Assembly: GCF_904849725.1 (NCBI RefSeq)
Contig: NC_058524.1
Coordinates: 550,439,763-550,503,762, forward strand
Direction of reading: 5' to 3'
Source: Hordeum vulgare subsp. vulgare
Lineage: Eukaryota > Streptophyta > Magnoliopsida > Poales > Poaceae
DNA length: 64,000 nt
A model generated the notes under the pieces. That model had not been told where the DNA came from, ran no database searches, and saw nothing but the letters and a program-made list of their open reading frames with translations. The position numbers were made by a program, and so were the translations under genes. Position 1 is the stretch's first letter. Every line of letters begins with the position of its first letter. This document shows, in pieces, positions 31,740 to 43,458 of the stretch.

Positions 31740-32154
31740 TCCTCACTTATGCTACAATATTCTTTTCCATAGTGACACACACAGGAGATGAGTTAATTGG
31801 TAGCCTAAACAAAGTATCCCGCTTGCCGGCCGGCAGTCATAGACACTGTCAAGGTTAAGCGTCATATCTCATACGTTTGCAGGAGATAATTTGATTGCCG
31901 TTTTGTTTTTGAAAGCGACAGACTTATCCAAACTAAACGTCTGTGTGAACGGGATCGCACTTTTGAATCTTACCGCTAAGTACGTACGAAGTTTCCATCA
32001 GCAAATCAGTGGATAATTAAGTTCGATGGGCATGTGCCATTTGGCACGAACCGTGAGCTTCAAAGCTTAGATCTCGGAGGTGACGTGAAGGTGAGAGTGC
32101 AATTTGCCCGGCCAAAGAAAGATCCCCCCCCCCCCCCCTCGTCTTTATTTGTTA
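31740..32154. other. Upstream region of the receptor kinase
   Basis: No gene seen. A run of about 16 C (32124-32139) lies just before the MITE. Confidence 0.5.
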
Positions 32155-32303
32155 CTCCCTCCATTCACAAATGTAAGATGGTCTAACCTTTTTGTGAATA
32201 GAATGTATATAAATATATTTTAGTGTATTTGTTCACTCATTTCAGTTCGTATGTAGTCTATACTGAAATATCTAAAACATTTTATATTTATGAATGGAGG
32301 GAG
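32155..32303. mobile_element. Stowaway MITE, 149 bp
   Basis: Ends CTCCCTCCATTCACAAAT ... ATTTATGAATGGAGGGAG are inverted repeats, flanked by TA on both sides (32153-32154 and 32304-32305). This is the terminal signature and target duplication of Stowaway (Tc1/mariner-type) elements. It lies about 480 bp upstream of the receptor kinase start. Confidence 0.93.
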
Positions 32304-35123
32304 TACCTTTTTTCCGGCAGATACATGTTTCATTTCTTACTTTAGGGGAACTTGTTTCGTTGATTGCTACACAAAGAAACACTAGTGGATGAAACTCATC
32401 GTGTAACCGCTTTTTTTAGGGAAGGCCATCATGACTACCTTTATTGATTGCAAATGATAATTACATCATCAACACAACTGTTTGAAATATTGCAAATAAA
32501 GATGAGCATGGATTACTTGTGTTTTGTTGAACTTGCAAGATTTTATCATAGGAAAGGGGTATCCTTTATAAACGAAATTGCTTTGCGTACCACACCTTCT
32601 GGTTATGTACGAGGATGTGATCCTTAGATCATTATTCAATTGGAAATTACTAGATCCTTTCCTGCAAAAATAACAAAAAGCTTGCAATTAGATCCTAGAG
32701 TGATTAACTAACTCAGACAAGCCTCGGATAGAAAATGTTGGATGCATGGCACTGCTCCTTTATAAACTCATCTGACGGCCAAAGTTTAAAAAAAATCTAT
32801 TCTTTTACCACAAGGGTTGTGCTTCCATTTAGTCGACCCTATACATGGTATGCCAGCTGAAGATTCACTCCCATGGTTCCTGCACAGCATGATATGTTAG
32901 ACACATCTTTCTTCAACAGTGGCATACCAATACAACAGAGAGAAGGCAGATGCGAGCAAATGCACAACAGCTAGACAGATTGACTAGCTTCCCAAATGGA
33001 AAACTAATAAACAACAATATAGTCTTCAAGATATTGGTAATAAACAGGCTGAACATGCATACCTTCTAGTCTAGTCAGCAAAGGCCAGCTACCAGCTGAA
33101 ACAACACCAAGTCTAGCCAATGATCAGTAGCAGGTCCATCAATTCCTGGGCAGCCCACTGTGTTAGTTCTCCAACATCCTGAAACCAAGGCAGATTTAAG
33201 TCTCTGTCTTTATGCCTCTGGCATTGGCTTGGCCATGTTGCCTAAAGTAGGCATGGATCATATTTCTTTGCTTGCATGTGGAGTTAACAGTTGGGGTTGT
33301 CACAGATTATTTTTTCTGCAAGGAAGTGGGGAATTGAACAGAAAGAGACAATGATTGTCTTTGCACGTGAAAAAGGAAAGCCTACCAAAAGCTTATGAAA
33401 TGGATGACAGCTATGAAATGGATAAAAGAAAATATTGACAAGGACAAAAAAGAAGGATAGTGGCATAAAAATGCACCAACGCCTAAAAAAACAGTGATAA
33501 GCAAAGCAAATTCATTGGCCACAAATATTTGGTGGTTAAACTGGGGAACACCTGTCATGGGAGAGTTAATTTGGTCGCAGACATGGGGATCAAAATACTG
33601 TTCACCCTAAATTTGTGTATAAACAAGCTCAGATGTGCTTACTTCAAATCCAATCAAACATAATTTTTGGCCTCCTCTAACACAAAAAAAGGCACATGTT
33701 CCCAGTCCCAAATCCAATCTCCACAATGCATGCTCAATATTTCCATAGCATGTACCCCCTCATTGAATAAGAAGGCAGATCAGCATAATCTTCTATCTCT
33801 GCTTAAATCAGCTTGGGGCTTGGGGACCAGTAGTCTTCTTTTGAAGATTAGAACTAAGCAGTCTTCTCTCTTGATTGTAAAGTAGTTTTACAATGAAAAC
33901 ACAATCTTCCAGTGTGAGAACATAAAAAGGTTAGGCTGCCTACACGAAACAGCTTAGCAATACTACATTTTTAGATAAACTGTATGTGTACAAGATACAA
34001 TACAATGTCATCCATGGTGACATAAGGCATGATAAGGCCCACATCCAGCCGAATCGAAACTCTCACTTCTTTGGGGCAGCTTCTACAAGGCCACGGTCGG
34101 CACCAGAGAGGAGGACTCGACAGGCCGGAAGCCTCCTCTTTGCCTCCCACACCCAATCCTGCTCCCCAGCTCTTCAGCCTATGCTCCAGTAGACTGCCAA
34201 CTCTTATTCAATATCTGAACATATAATACATTGACACTTGATCCAAAAGAACCGGGATAACTCTGCAGGCCAATGAGCAAACAAATCAGAGTGGGCATCA
34301 ATTATAAGCCTGTCACTGCATCACAATCTTTTTATCTATGCCTTCTGGCAATATAGAAAACACTGGTAAGCATGATCGAGAATTCAGTGTCAGATTAGAA
34401 CTTAGGATGCTTTCCGCAAGGAAATGACTAAATGGCCCATTATATAGAGCTTCATAGCAAGGTAACTATTTTACCAAGGCTTGACATGGTTGAGTTACTT
34501 GTTTGACACAGTATGATTGACTGCAACAGACACTTCGACAGTAATTATGCTTTGCCACCTAATGTTGAGGGGCTTTGACTAATACTAACTGACAAACAGT
34601 AGCAAAATCACCCCCCCCCCCCAAAAAAAAAAAATTACTGCACACAAAATTATTGGGAAATTTTGAGCTTGTGTGATTCAACAGCCTTGACTTACAGATC
34701 GTTTTGAATCTTGAAGTCGGATATTTCGTGGGAAACAAAAAAGCTAACGGGCGAGTAAAAGAAATAACACTGAGGTACATGTCAAAAAAAAAGGTTTCAT
34801 TAAAGTGTATGGCTACCAGGAATAAAACTGCACAGAACCTTGGGGAAGATTGATGCAGAAACTTGCACTGACATTCATCCCACAGACAAACAGAAAAGGG
34901 AAATCTAGCCCTTTTGGTTAATCGAAGTTTTCATCAATGATATTCTTTCATGATACAACTTGGGATGCTTGAAGTTATATCACATACAAGGTTGCTTTGC
35001 TTTTGGAGCAAACAGCTAGCGGAACCAGTTATTCCTACTTACAAAGAAACATAGGTTCACGGTCAGGGAACATGATTTCGAGTTTCAGAATTGCACCAAA
35101 ACATGAAGGCCCAGAAAACAACC
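32304..35123. other. Intergenic between receptor kinase and F-box genes
   Basis: Only short, unsupported open frames. It contains a C-run/A-run (34613-34634). The right part (about 34990-35123) is probably the 3' untranslated region of the F-box gene. Unlike the rest of the window, no LTR or CACTA pieces are evident. Confidence 0.5.
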
Positions 35124-36182
35124 TCATGAACACTGGCAGCGTTGTCCCAGCAAGAGGTCGACGCCTGGCTCCAAGACATGCCCAAACCACAGCGTGCTCT
35201 CGTCGACGTCTAATCCAGACACTCGTGGCATCTTCGCCCATGCACAATCCACCGCATCAAACATCACCAGCCTCCCATCTACAGCATTGTACAGGCACAG
35301 AGTCCCCATTCTGTCGGCAGCCTGAAAGTGCCAGAAACTGCCCTGCCTATCAGCCACCAACTCATCAAACACCTCCGACGGCATTGTGGCTACCTCCCCC
35401 CATCCCACTGCCTCGTCGTTGTCCAATTGCCACACCACCACCCGCTCCAGCACCCCCAACCTCTCCACCCCACCTACCAAGAACAGCCGATCATCAAGAA
35501 CAAACAGGTGGGCCGTCGTAAGGCCGTGCGGCATCACCACTGGTGGAGCAGCCCACTTCCCGGTCTCGAGATCAAGCACCAGAAGCGCGTCCGGCCCCCG
35601 GCCGAGCACAAAGAGACGAGCACGGTCACTGGCGACCGCGGCATTGCCAAGGATCGCAAATGGAAGCGGGAGCTCGGCTCCAGGTACCCACCGTGGGGAG
35701 GGATCGGAGGAGTCCAGGGAATACGAGCGGACAGCAGCGCCGTCGGTGACGGCAACGAGGGTGTGATCCCGGCTGGTGGAGGAACAGGGTGAGGGTGGGA
35801 CGACGACGGCGATGATGTAGGAGCGGTCGGGGAGCGCCGGGAGGCGGAAGAGCGAGTCGACAGTGACGAGGAAGGAGGGGGAGGCGGAGGAGATGAGAGG
35901 AGGGGAAGGGGCAGATGGATCGAGCAGGGGCGAGGGGGGCACCTGGCGGAGGCGCCGGGAGAGCGGGTGGAAGGCGAGGCGCGGAGAGAGGAGGAAGAAG
36001 GCATCGTGGCGGTGCTGGGAGAGGAGGGCGTGGAAGGCCGGGGAACGGAGGAGGCGGCGCAGCGCCCGGGAGACGGCGGCGACGGGGATGAGCGCGGTGA
36101 GCGGCAGGCGGGAGAGGATGCGCTCCTGGAGGTGCGTCGGGAGCACGTCCCACGGGCAGCAGTCGGCGGAGTCGGCGGCCAT
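35124..36182 (-). CDS. F-box protein with kelch-like C-terminal region, 352 aa
   Basis: One open exon. I start at ATG 36182 ('MAADSADCCPWDVLP', context ccggccATGgcc); the frame stays open 12 codons upstream but without an earlier ATG. Residues about 10-50, 'WDVLPTHLQERILSRLPLTALIPVAAVSRALRRLLRSP', form the F-box, which binds the SKP1 subunit of SCF ubiquitin ligases. The rest carries repeated beta-strand-like units ('ARLFVLGRGPDALLVLDLETGKW', 'HLFVLDDRLFLVGGVERLG', 'GTLCLYNAVDGRLVMFD') resembling kelch blades, the likely substrate-binding part. There is no membrane segment. The GC content is very high at the 5' end, typical of grass genes. The substrate is unknown. No frameshift or stop is seen, so it is probably functional. 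Confidence 0.85.
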   Translation of the reverse strand: MAADSADCCPWDVLPTHLQERILSRLPLTALIPVAAVSRALRRLLRSPAFHALLSQHRHDAFFLLSPRLAFHPLSRRLRQVPPSPLLDPSAPSPPLISSASPSFLVTVDSLFRLPALPDRSYIIAVVVPPSPCSSTSRDHTLVAVTDGAAVRSYSLDSSDPSPRWVPGAELPLPFAILGNAAVASDRARLFVLGRGPDALLVLDLETGKWAAPPVVMPHGLTTAHLFVLDDRLFLVGGVERLGVLERVVVWQLDNDEAVGWGEVATMPSEVFDELVADRQGSFWHFQAADRMGTLCLYNAVDGRLVMFDAVDCAWAKMPRVSGLDVDESTLWFGHVLEPGVDLLLGQRCQCS

Positions 36183-36344
36183 GGCCGGGGATCGGTCGAC
36201 GGATTGGTGGCGGATCACGGTGCTGTATTTGGTGGGAGGAAATGGAGACGCGAGAAAGGAGAGGAGGAGGAGGAGCGAGAAGGGCTGGTGAGGAATACTT
36301 TTATATTATACCATTGGTGTTATATAAATACCTTCCTTCTTGAG

Positions 36345-37402
36345 CATTTTACGGATAAAAAAATAAGAGAGAAGTTTTCATCGCGTTTTACGAGACAGAG
36401 CCGCCGCCACCTCCTGTTCTTCCTTGGGGGAGCTGGTGTGGATTCTGTTTGGGGCTCCCGAGAGGCGGTTTCATAGTCGTCGTCATCATCAATACTTCTC
36501 CATCAACACCATCATGATGCTCACCGCCGGGAGTGAGTAATTCCTTTGTAGGCTTGCTAGACGGTGATGGAATTGAATGAGATTGATCATGTAATCAGGT
36601 TATTTTGATAGGGTTTGATCCCTAGTATCCACTATGTTCTTAGATTTATGTTGCTATGACTTTGTTATGCTTAATGCTTATCATTAGGTTCGAGCGCCAT
36701 GATTTCAGATATGAATTTATTATGTGTTGATGAATATGAGAATGTTTGGATCCTGTCTTGCAAGTTGAATGCACCTATTACGTGTCATGATCCGCATACC
36801 CCAAGGTGAAAATAATTGTGATCTTTTCGGTGATTGTCGTAGTTTAAGGAGTTCATGTATTCACTATGTGTTAATGATTTACTCCGGTTCTCTATTAAAA
36901 GGATGCCTTAATATTCGTTAGCTTCCTTATGGACCCCGCTGTCACGTGTGGGTAGGACAAAAGATGTCATGCAAGTTCTTATTATAAGCATGTATGACTA
37001 TACACGGAATACATGCCTACATTACATTGACGAATTGGAGCTGGTTCTGTGTCGCTCTAGTATGTAACTGTTACATGATGAATGTCATCCAATAAATGTG
37101 TGTATCCATTACCGATCCAAATGCCTACGCTTTTCATACACTGAATCTTGCTAAGTTACTATTGCTACTTCTCTTGTTTCATCACTACAAATATGTTGTT
37201 GTTACCATTACCGTTACTACTACTATTTTGATGTCCTACTAAAACTTTTCCTCCAGAGAGATATCCCAGGGGTGTATGAATTGATAACTCAACTTCTAAG
37301 ACCGATAAATATTTTTTGGCTTCCCTTGTGTCAAATCAATAAATTAGGGTGTAATACTACCCGTGAAGACTGGTGCGATCTCCTATACTTGGGGGTTATG
37401 AA
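36345..37402 (+). mobile_element. Gypsy (Athila-clade, Sabrina/WHAM/Fatima-like) LTR fragment
   Basis: Characteristic passages include 'ctccatcaacaccatcatgatgctcaccg', 'ggaccccgctgtcacg', 'acaaaagatgtcatgcaagttctt' and 'ggaatacatgcctacattacattga'. The region ends near 'gggttat' (37400), where the LTR joins a decayed tRNA-Asp primer site ('tctagcgccattaagaggga', 37410-37430). The true 5' edge could not be placed, as the sequence grades into the F-box flank near 36300. Confidence 0.6.
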
Positions 37403-37436
37403 GACTATTTTCTAGCGCCATTAAGAGGGAGCATAG

Positions 37437-38328
37437 CTCTATTTATTGTGTTCACTTGAGGATATCCAATTTTCACTATGAAGAATGTGAAAGATGCTAG
37501 AACCAACATCATACCCTCTAAGACGAGGGGAGGTAAGGAATTGCCATATAGCTCTGCTTTTGATTCACCTACTGTTGAATCATATTATGACACCACCACA
37601 TGCTACTCGTTCTGATATGTAAAAAGTAGATGATGATGCTACTTCTGAATTCATGAAACTTATGATGATGCTACTTCTATGCTTGATAAAACTGAAACCG
37701 CTTGATGAATGACTTGATGCTCATATTGCTAGATCTAGAGAGATTGAAAATGTTGGAATTGATGAAAACTATGATTCACCTATTATGCCTAGCTCTCCTA
37801 ATAAATATGATATGCCTGACGTACCTGAGGGTTATGTTATGGATGGGAAGATGGATAGAGATTTTTTTGCTTATAATGATAGAGATGATTTGAGGAAATT
37901 GCTATGCAAACTGAAAGAAAAATATATGATGGAGAAAATGAAACATGATCCTAAATTTGCTACTTCTCCTATATGTGTTACTGATAAGGATTATGAATTA
38001 TGTGTTGATCCTGAGTTAATCACTATAGTAGAATCTGATCCTTTTCCATGGTTATCAAAATGAAACTGTTGTGGGACACCTTACTAAATTGCATGATATT
38101 GCTACCTTGTTTACTCATGAGGAAAATATGCGCTATTACTATATACTTAAGCCTTTTCCTTTCTCTACGAAAGATGATGCTAAGAAATGGTTCCCCACTC
38201 TTACTCCTGGTTGTGTGTGTAGGCCCTAGGATATGATATATTACTTCACTGAAAAATGTTTTGTTGCTCCTAAAAAACAAGCTGCTTTACAGGAAATATT
38301 TAACTTTGTGCAAATTGAAGAAGAGAAT
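37437..38328 (+). pseudogene. Gypsy gag fragment
   Basis: Open pieces such as 'YDMPDVPEGYVMDGKM', 'DRDDLRKLLCKLKEKYMMEK' and 'YELCVDPELITIVESDPFPW' belong to the N-terminal gag region of grass Athila-type elements. The next part, in another frame, corresponds to the conserved 'ETVVGHLTKLHDIATLFTHEE' gag core. The piece is cut at 38328 by the LTR that starts TGTGACGCCC. Many stops; no protease or polymerase follows. Confidence 0.65.
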
Positions 38329-41300
38329 TGTGACGCCCTTGATTTGATCGTACGCTAATCATACACGCAAATGCGTACGACCAAGCTCAAGGACTCACGG
38401 GAAGGTATCACAACACAACTCTAGACACAAATAAAAACATACAAGCTTCATATTACACGCCAGGGGCCTCGAGGGCTAGAATACAGAAGCTCGAGAAACA
38501 CACAAGTTAGCGGAAGCAACAAATATCTGAGTATAGATATAAAACAAGGATAATGCTCTAGAGAAGGCTAGCTCAAACGATACATAGATTGAACGAGGCG
38601 AGGGCTCCTGCCTAGGAACCTCCTAAACTACTCCTGGTGTCAGCGGCCTCCACGTAGTAGTAGGCACCGTCGGGGTAGTAGACGTAGTCGACGGGATACG
38701 CCATCTTCTGGGCTCCATCATCTGGTCGTAGCAATGGTATCCAGGGGAAAAGGGGGAGCAAAGCAACAATGAGTACTCATCCAAAGTACTCACAAGACTG
38801 ACATTAGAACTATACTAAGTATGCATCAGTATCAAAGGAAGGGGGCTATATGTGGACTGACTGCAGCAATGTGAGAATAGAGAGAAGGGGCTAGTCCTAT
38901 CGAATACTAGCATCTTCAGTGTCTTGCAGCAATAGAGGATAGTAGATCAAGTAACACAATTATATAGTCATATTGTCGTAGCAATTTATAAAAGGTCATG
39001 CCCATAGATTCGTCCTCGACTCCCTGCAAAAAGCAACCCCGGAGCAAACATTCCAGTTAAGTAACAGTTGAAGTTGTATAAGATCATGATACAATTCCAA
39101 CTCGTCCTATAACCGTGGACACGACTATTCGAATAGTTAAATTTCATCCCTGCAGGTGTGCACCACAGTACCCAACACGCTCGATCACACTCTAGACGGA
39201 CACACTTTCGTGGGCCATGCCCGGCCTCGGAAAATCAACATGTCGCATCCCTACCTAGGCTCAATAAAGAGGCCGGCCCGCAGGTCTAAATCCTAAGCAT
39301 GCAGGGATCATGGGCCCATCACCCTTTGCACTCCTACATGATGCGAGGGCTGTCGAGGTCAGTCCTGGCACCTCTTATACAAGAACGATGCTTACACAGA
39401 CCACTCGGGTGTGCGCCGCTCCATTGCTGACGTCTGAAGAGCTTGGGCGGATACGACGACGTCGAGTACCCATAACTTCTACCACGTGAAGGTTAGTGCG
39501 AAAAGGTCTCCTGAACAACTGAGCTCAAATACCCAAATCCCATTAGCATTTTAATTAACACTGTGGCGACGATCAACAATCCACGATATGTGGTCCCGTT
39601 GCCCCGTCTCGAGGATGTGTGGCAAGGGCCAAGAATGCCTGGCCACGCCTCATCACATCCACGCGGGAATCCACCCGCAACACAACTCATCAAGTTCCCA
39701 GTAGCAAGGTCAAGTAACTGTGTGGCTGTAACATCGGGGGGATCCGAGGTACCACCCTCGATGGATCCGAACGATGTAACCGTCAAGGTGGCCAGGAAGG
39801 AATCACCCTCGATTGTCCACGCTTGAGTGGGGGTGTACGACAGAGTCGTTATCGGAGGTGGTGAAGGAGGAATCACCCTCCAAGAACCACCACTGGTCAA
39901 TTACACTACAACGCTAACATCGGAGTACATAACGAGGTATCACCCTCGGTACTTGATAGTAGCTCTGCAGAGTTATACAACTAATAGGGGTGTGAATGAT
40001 GTGACGGGTCTTGACTTGTTGATCAGTAGATCGAGACTTGATGATAAAGCGGGGCAACTCAGACTAAGGGGTAAAAGGGGAACACCCCTCCACCTATACT
40101 AAATAGTTAAAGTGCGGTAGAGTAAAGTAGCAGTTCATCAAAAACAGGCTATGCATCAGAATATGAGCTATCTACAACAGTAGCAAAATCTAATGCAAGC
40201 ATGAGGGAGAAAGAATGGGTGATATAGGAATGATCAAGGGGGGTTTGCTTGACTTGTTGCTTTGCTAAAAAGGACAGGTCGTCGTCGACATAGTCGTACT
40301 CGCGGTCAACAACAGTCTCGGGGTCTATCGCAGTATCAAGGTCTACCAAAAAGAAGTAATGAAGGGGGAACAAATAAATAATGGAGCAATCAAATGCAAC
40401 ACCAATGCAATGGCACGACAAGATGTGTGGGCGACTTGCTCCAATGCATCCCTAAGCATTTTAAAAGAAGAGGAAAATATCTGACGACATTTTCCCGACT
40501 CCAAGTATTTTCTGGGCGATGATCTTAATGCAAAAATGTCCATGTTCATTATGTCAGAGGGGTGTGACACGTATGTGTATGGCATATTCGGATTCGTTAT
40601 ATTTTACTGGTCAACTTTTATGTATAAATTATTTTCATTCGACTTATGAATAATTATATGGTTTTCTAAAGTTTTATTGATTTACTGTATTTACTCGATT
40701 ATTATTAATTCGAATTTAAAATAGGGAAAATGGCCATGGATACCCAGAAGTGTACCCAACTAGTGTATGAAAGGTGGCGCCAGTTGACTTGGTCAACTTC
40801 CCAGTGAGCAATGACTGGTCCACATTTGGCTGGTCAAAGGCCTAGTGGGACCCAGCTGTCATGGATAGTAGCTAAATTAATTTTGATTATTTAGTCTAAT
40901 CTCCAAGGGACCCACATGTCATCTTTACATAGAGTAACCTAACCTCTATTTATCATCTAGTCTAAACATGGGCTAGCCAACCAGCGATGGCCCAAACCAG
41001 CCACTCGTGTGCTTGGCACGCACGCACGGGCACATCGGCCACGACCAACAACGGAAGTACTTCCTCCGTTCCTAAATATAAGTTTTTTTAGAGATTTCAC
41101 TACTGGACTATATACAGATGTATATAAACATATTTTAGAGTATAGATTCACCCATTTTGCTCCATATGTAGTCTCCTATAAAATGTCTAAAAAGACTTAT
41201 ATTTAGGAACGGATGGAGTAGCATGCAGTAGCGAGCACCGGCGGCAGCATGTTGTAGTAGCAGCAGCCAGGCAAAGCAGCAGTGGCAATAATCAGCGACC

Positions 41301-41867
41301 GCGGCAGTACGCAGCAGCAACAGTAAGCAATAGGCAACAACGCGACATGAGAAGTAGCTAGCAAAGCAGCAGCAGCGGCAGCTGAGCAAAAGCAGCGACG
41401 GGGGCAGCGGGCACGCGCCTGGGCGTGTCCAGGGTGTGCTCCGGGGCGGCCAGGACGCGGTGGGTACATGGTAGGGTGCGGACAAAGGCGAGGTAGAGTG
41501 TGCCGGACACAAGCGCCGGGTTGGGCGCTGTCGCGGTGGCCACGACCAGAGGCCGAAACTCACACAACACAGGACGGTGACACGAAGCGATGAACAGAAG
41601 GGGAGACGAGGGGAATGGGGGTGTCGCTCCCAGGGGAAGGCGGATGACGCGTCCGACGGGGCGGAGGAGCTCCGGTGAGGTAGATAGGATGAGGCAACGG
41701 CGGCCGTAGGTGAGGAAGACGACGTCGATCCCGGCTATGCGGAGGCGTTGAGATCGAGGTGGTGGTCGTAGATGACGTACCGAAGGCCGACGGAGCTGCG
41801 GGGCATGGTCTCCGGGCACATGGTCGATGGAGGGCTCGAGCTTCACAGCGAGGCGAGCATGGGGGCC
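38329..41867. mobile_element. Gypsy-type LTR fragment (TGTGACGCCC start)
   Basis: Begins TGTGACGCCCTTGATTTGATCG directly after the gag relic. It runs through passages I recognise from long Triticeae LTRs ('gcaggggcctcgagggct'-like words, 'gtagtagtaggcaccgtcgg', 'cactcgatcacactctagacgga'-like words, 'catgcccggcctcgg'). It continues past 40570 with LTR-like AT-rich and GC-rich parts, holds a Stowaway MITE and is cut at about 41868 by a Copia LTR fragment. Orientation is not certain. No gene is seen in it. The GC-rich open frames at 41200-41850 are not convincing. Confidence 0.55.
41060..41218. mobile_element. Stowaway MITE, 159 bp
   Basis: Inverted ends CTTCCTCCGTTCCTAAATATAAG and, at the right, CTTATATTTAGGAACGGATGGAG. 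TA is present on both sides (41058-41059, 41219-41220). The complementary arms would fold into a long hairpin. Confidence 0.92.
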
Positions 41868-42596
41868 AAGGATTCAACCAATCCCGTATACAGTTCCCTT
41901 TGTCCAATGGTATGTTACTTGCCCGAGATTCAATCGTCGGTATCTCCATACCTAGTTCAATCTCGTTATCAGCAAGTCTCTTTACACGTTCTGTAATACA
42001 AGATCCCATGACTAACTCCTTAGTCACATTGCTTGCAAGCTTCTTGTGATGTTGTATTACCGAGAGGGTCGAGAGATACTTCTCCGTTATATGGAGTGAC
42101 AAATCCAAGTCTCGATCCATGCCAACCCAATAGACACCCTTCGAGATACCTGTAGAGCATCTTTATGATCATCCAGGTATGTTATGACATTTTATACACA
42201 CAAGACATTCCTCCGGTGTCAGAGAGTTGCATGATCTCATGGTCTTAGGAACATATACTTGACATGTAGAAAGCAATAGCAATAAACTTAGTGATATGAT
42301 CATATGGTATGCTTACGGTTGGTTCTTGTCCATCACATCATTCTCCTAATGGTGTGATCTGATTATAGAATGACAACTCATGTCTATGTTTAGGAAACCT
42401 TAACCATCTTTGATCAACGAGCTACTCTAGTAGAGGCTTACTACAGACATGGTGTTGTCTATCTATCCACACATGTACCTGACTTTCTAATTAATACAAT
42501 TATAGGATGGATAATAAACAATTCTCATGAACAAGGAAATATGATAATAACCAATTTATTATTGCCTCTAGGGCATAATTCGTACAATTGTCATCA
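41868..42596 (-). mobile_element. Angela/BARE/WIS-type Copia LTR fragment
   Basis: On the minus strand it starts TGTACGAATTATGCCCTAGAGGC and runs through the first 700 or so bases of the LTR ('ctacaggtatctcgaaggg', 'agtcacattgcttgcaag' reversed, 'cgggcaagtaacatacc'). It then stops at 'aatccttgg' (about 41868). Roughly the last half of the LTR is missing. It is more diverged than the LTRs at 55428 and 62527. Confidence 0.8.
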
Positions 42597-43458
42597 CAAA
42601 CATGTTTACTCATGATATGTTGAATCAAGATCGAATGAGCTAAACATATTTACAAAACAGAAAACAAGAAGAATTCATACCAACTTCCTTGACCACGATC
42701 ACTTTATCAAATATCATCATTATTGCTTTTCACTTGCAAACCAAATGATGTGAAAATAATAATAGTGCAAGTGTGATGTGGACTAAGTTGGAATCTGCAA
42801 AACAGTTTATTCAAAGGAGAAGACAAGGTAATATTGGCTCTTTGTTAGATCAACAATAATGCATACGAGATCCACTTAACATTTTCATCATGGTCTTCTC
42901 CCTTTCAAGGACTCAACAAAAGGAGGGGAAATTCAAAGAAACACACTGAAATATTTTTGGAGTTTTTGTTTTTTCCAACAAAAGTAAATAAGAAAGGGAA
43001 AAACAAGAACGAGAAAGATTATGTACATGGGAAAGCTCCCAACAATCAAGAGAAATCTTTTTGGGTTTTTTAGTACTGAAAACTAATTAGACACGAAAGA
43101 AAAACTGAAAAGAATCAAGAAATATTTTAGTTTTTCAAACACACAAGAAGAAGGTGAAAATAGAACTAACCATGGATATACAATGAAAGAGGATGAATAC
43201 CCACAACTGATGTGAAATGTGTGAACATGAGTATAATGTCGATGAGAATACATACTCCCCCAAGCTTAGGCTTTTGGCCTAGCCTGGTGATCACCACTAC
43301 TGGTCTGGGTAATAGTCAAAGTGATAGCTCATGTAGACGTTCTATGTTGCCTCCTCAGCCAAGAGAGCGGCCTCCAACGCAGCGTTGTATTCATGCGCTT
43401 CGTTCTAACAAACAAAATATCTCTATTTATTCTAAAAGTCAAAGGGAGCAGGTGCAGG
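42597..43458 (-). mobile_element. Gypsy (Athila-like) internal fragment, minus orientation
   Basis: Contains 'ctcccccaagcttaggcttttggcctagcctgg' (43255-43288), which reversed is the region before the polypurine tract of Athila-like elements. The remainder is AT-rich with no coding frame. It is cut at 43458 by the complete Gypsy element. Confidence 0.5.

Noticed and set aside
32304..34990. Small ORFs of 60-75 codons
   Set aside because: No start context, domain or codon bias; expected by chance at this length.
36183..36218. Extending the F-box protein 12 codons upstream
   Set aside because: The extra codons begin at GTG, with no ATG; the ATG at 36182 has good context.
35328..36476. Plus-strand frames over the F-box gene
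   Set aside because: Antisense shadows of the GC-rich F-box coding sequence.
38329..40569. A self-contained solo LTR ending at 'ggtgtgaca'
   Set aside because: The bases flanking such a block do not match (no target duplication), and LTR-like sequence continues beyond 40569.
41135..41850. Minus-strand frames of 140-180 codons
   Set aside because: Rich in Ala, Pro and Cys from GC-rich or GCA-repeat DNA (cagcagcagcagc near 41360); no recognisable motif.
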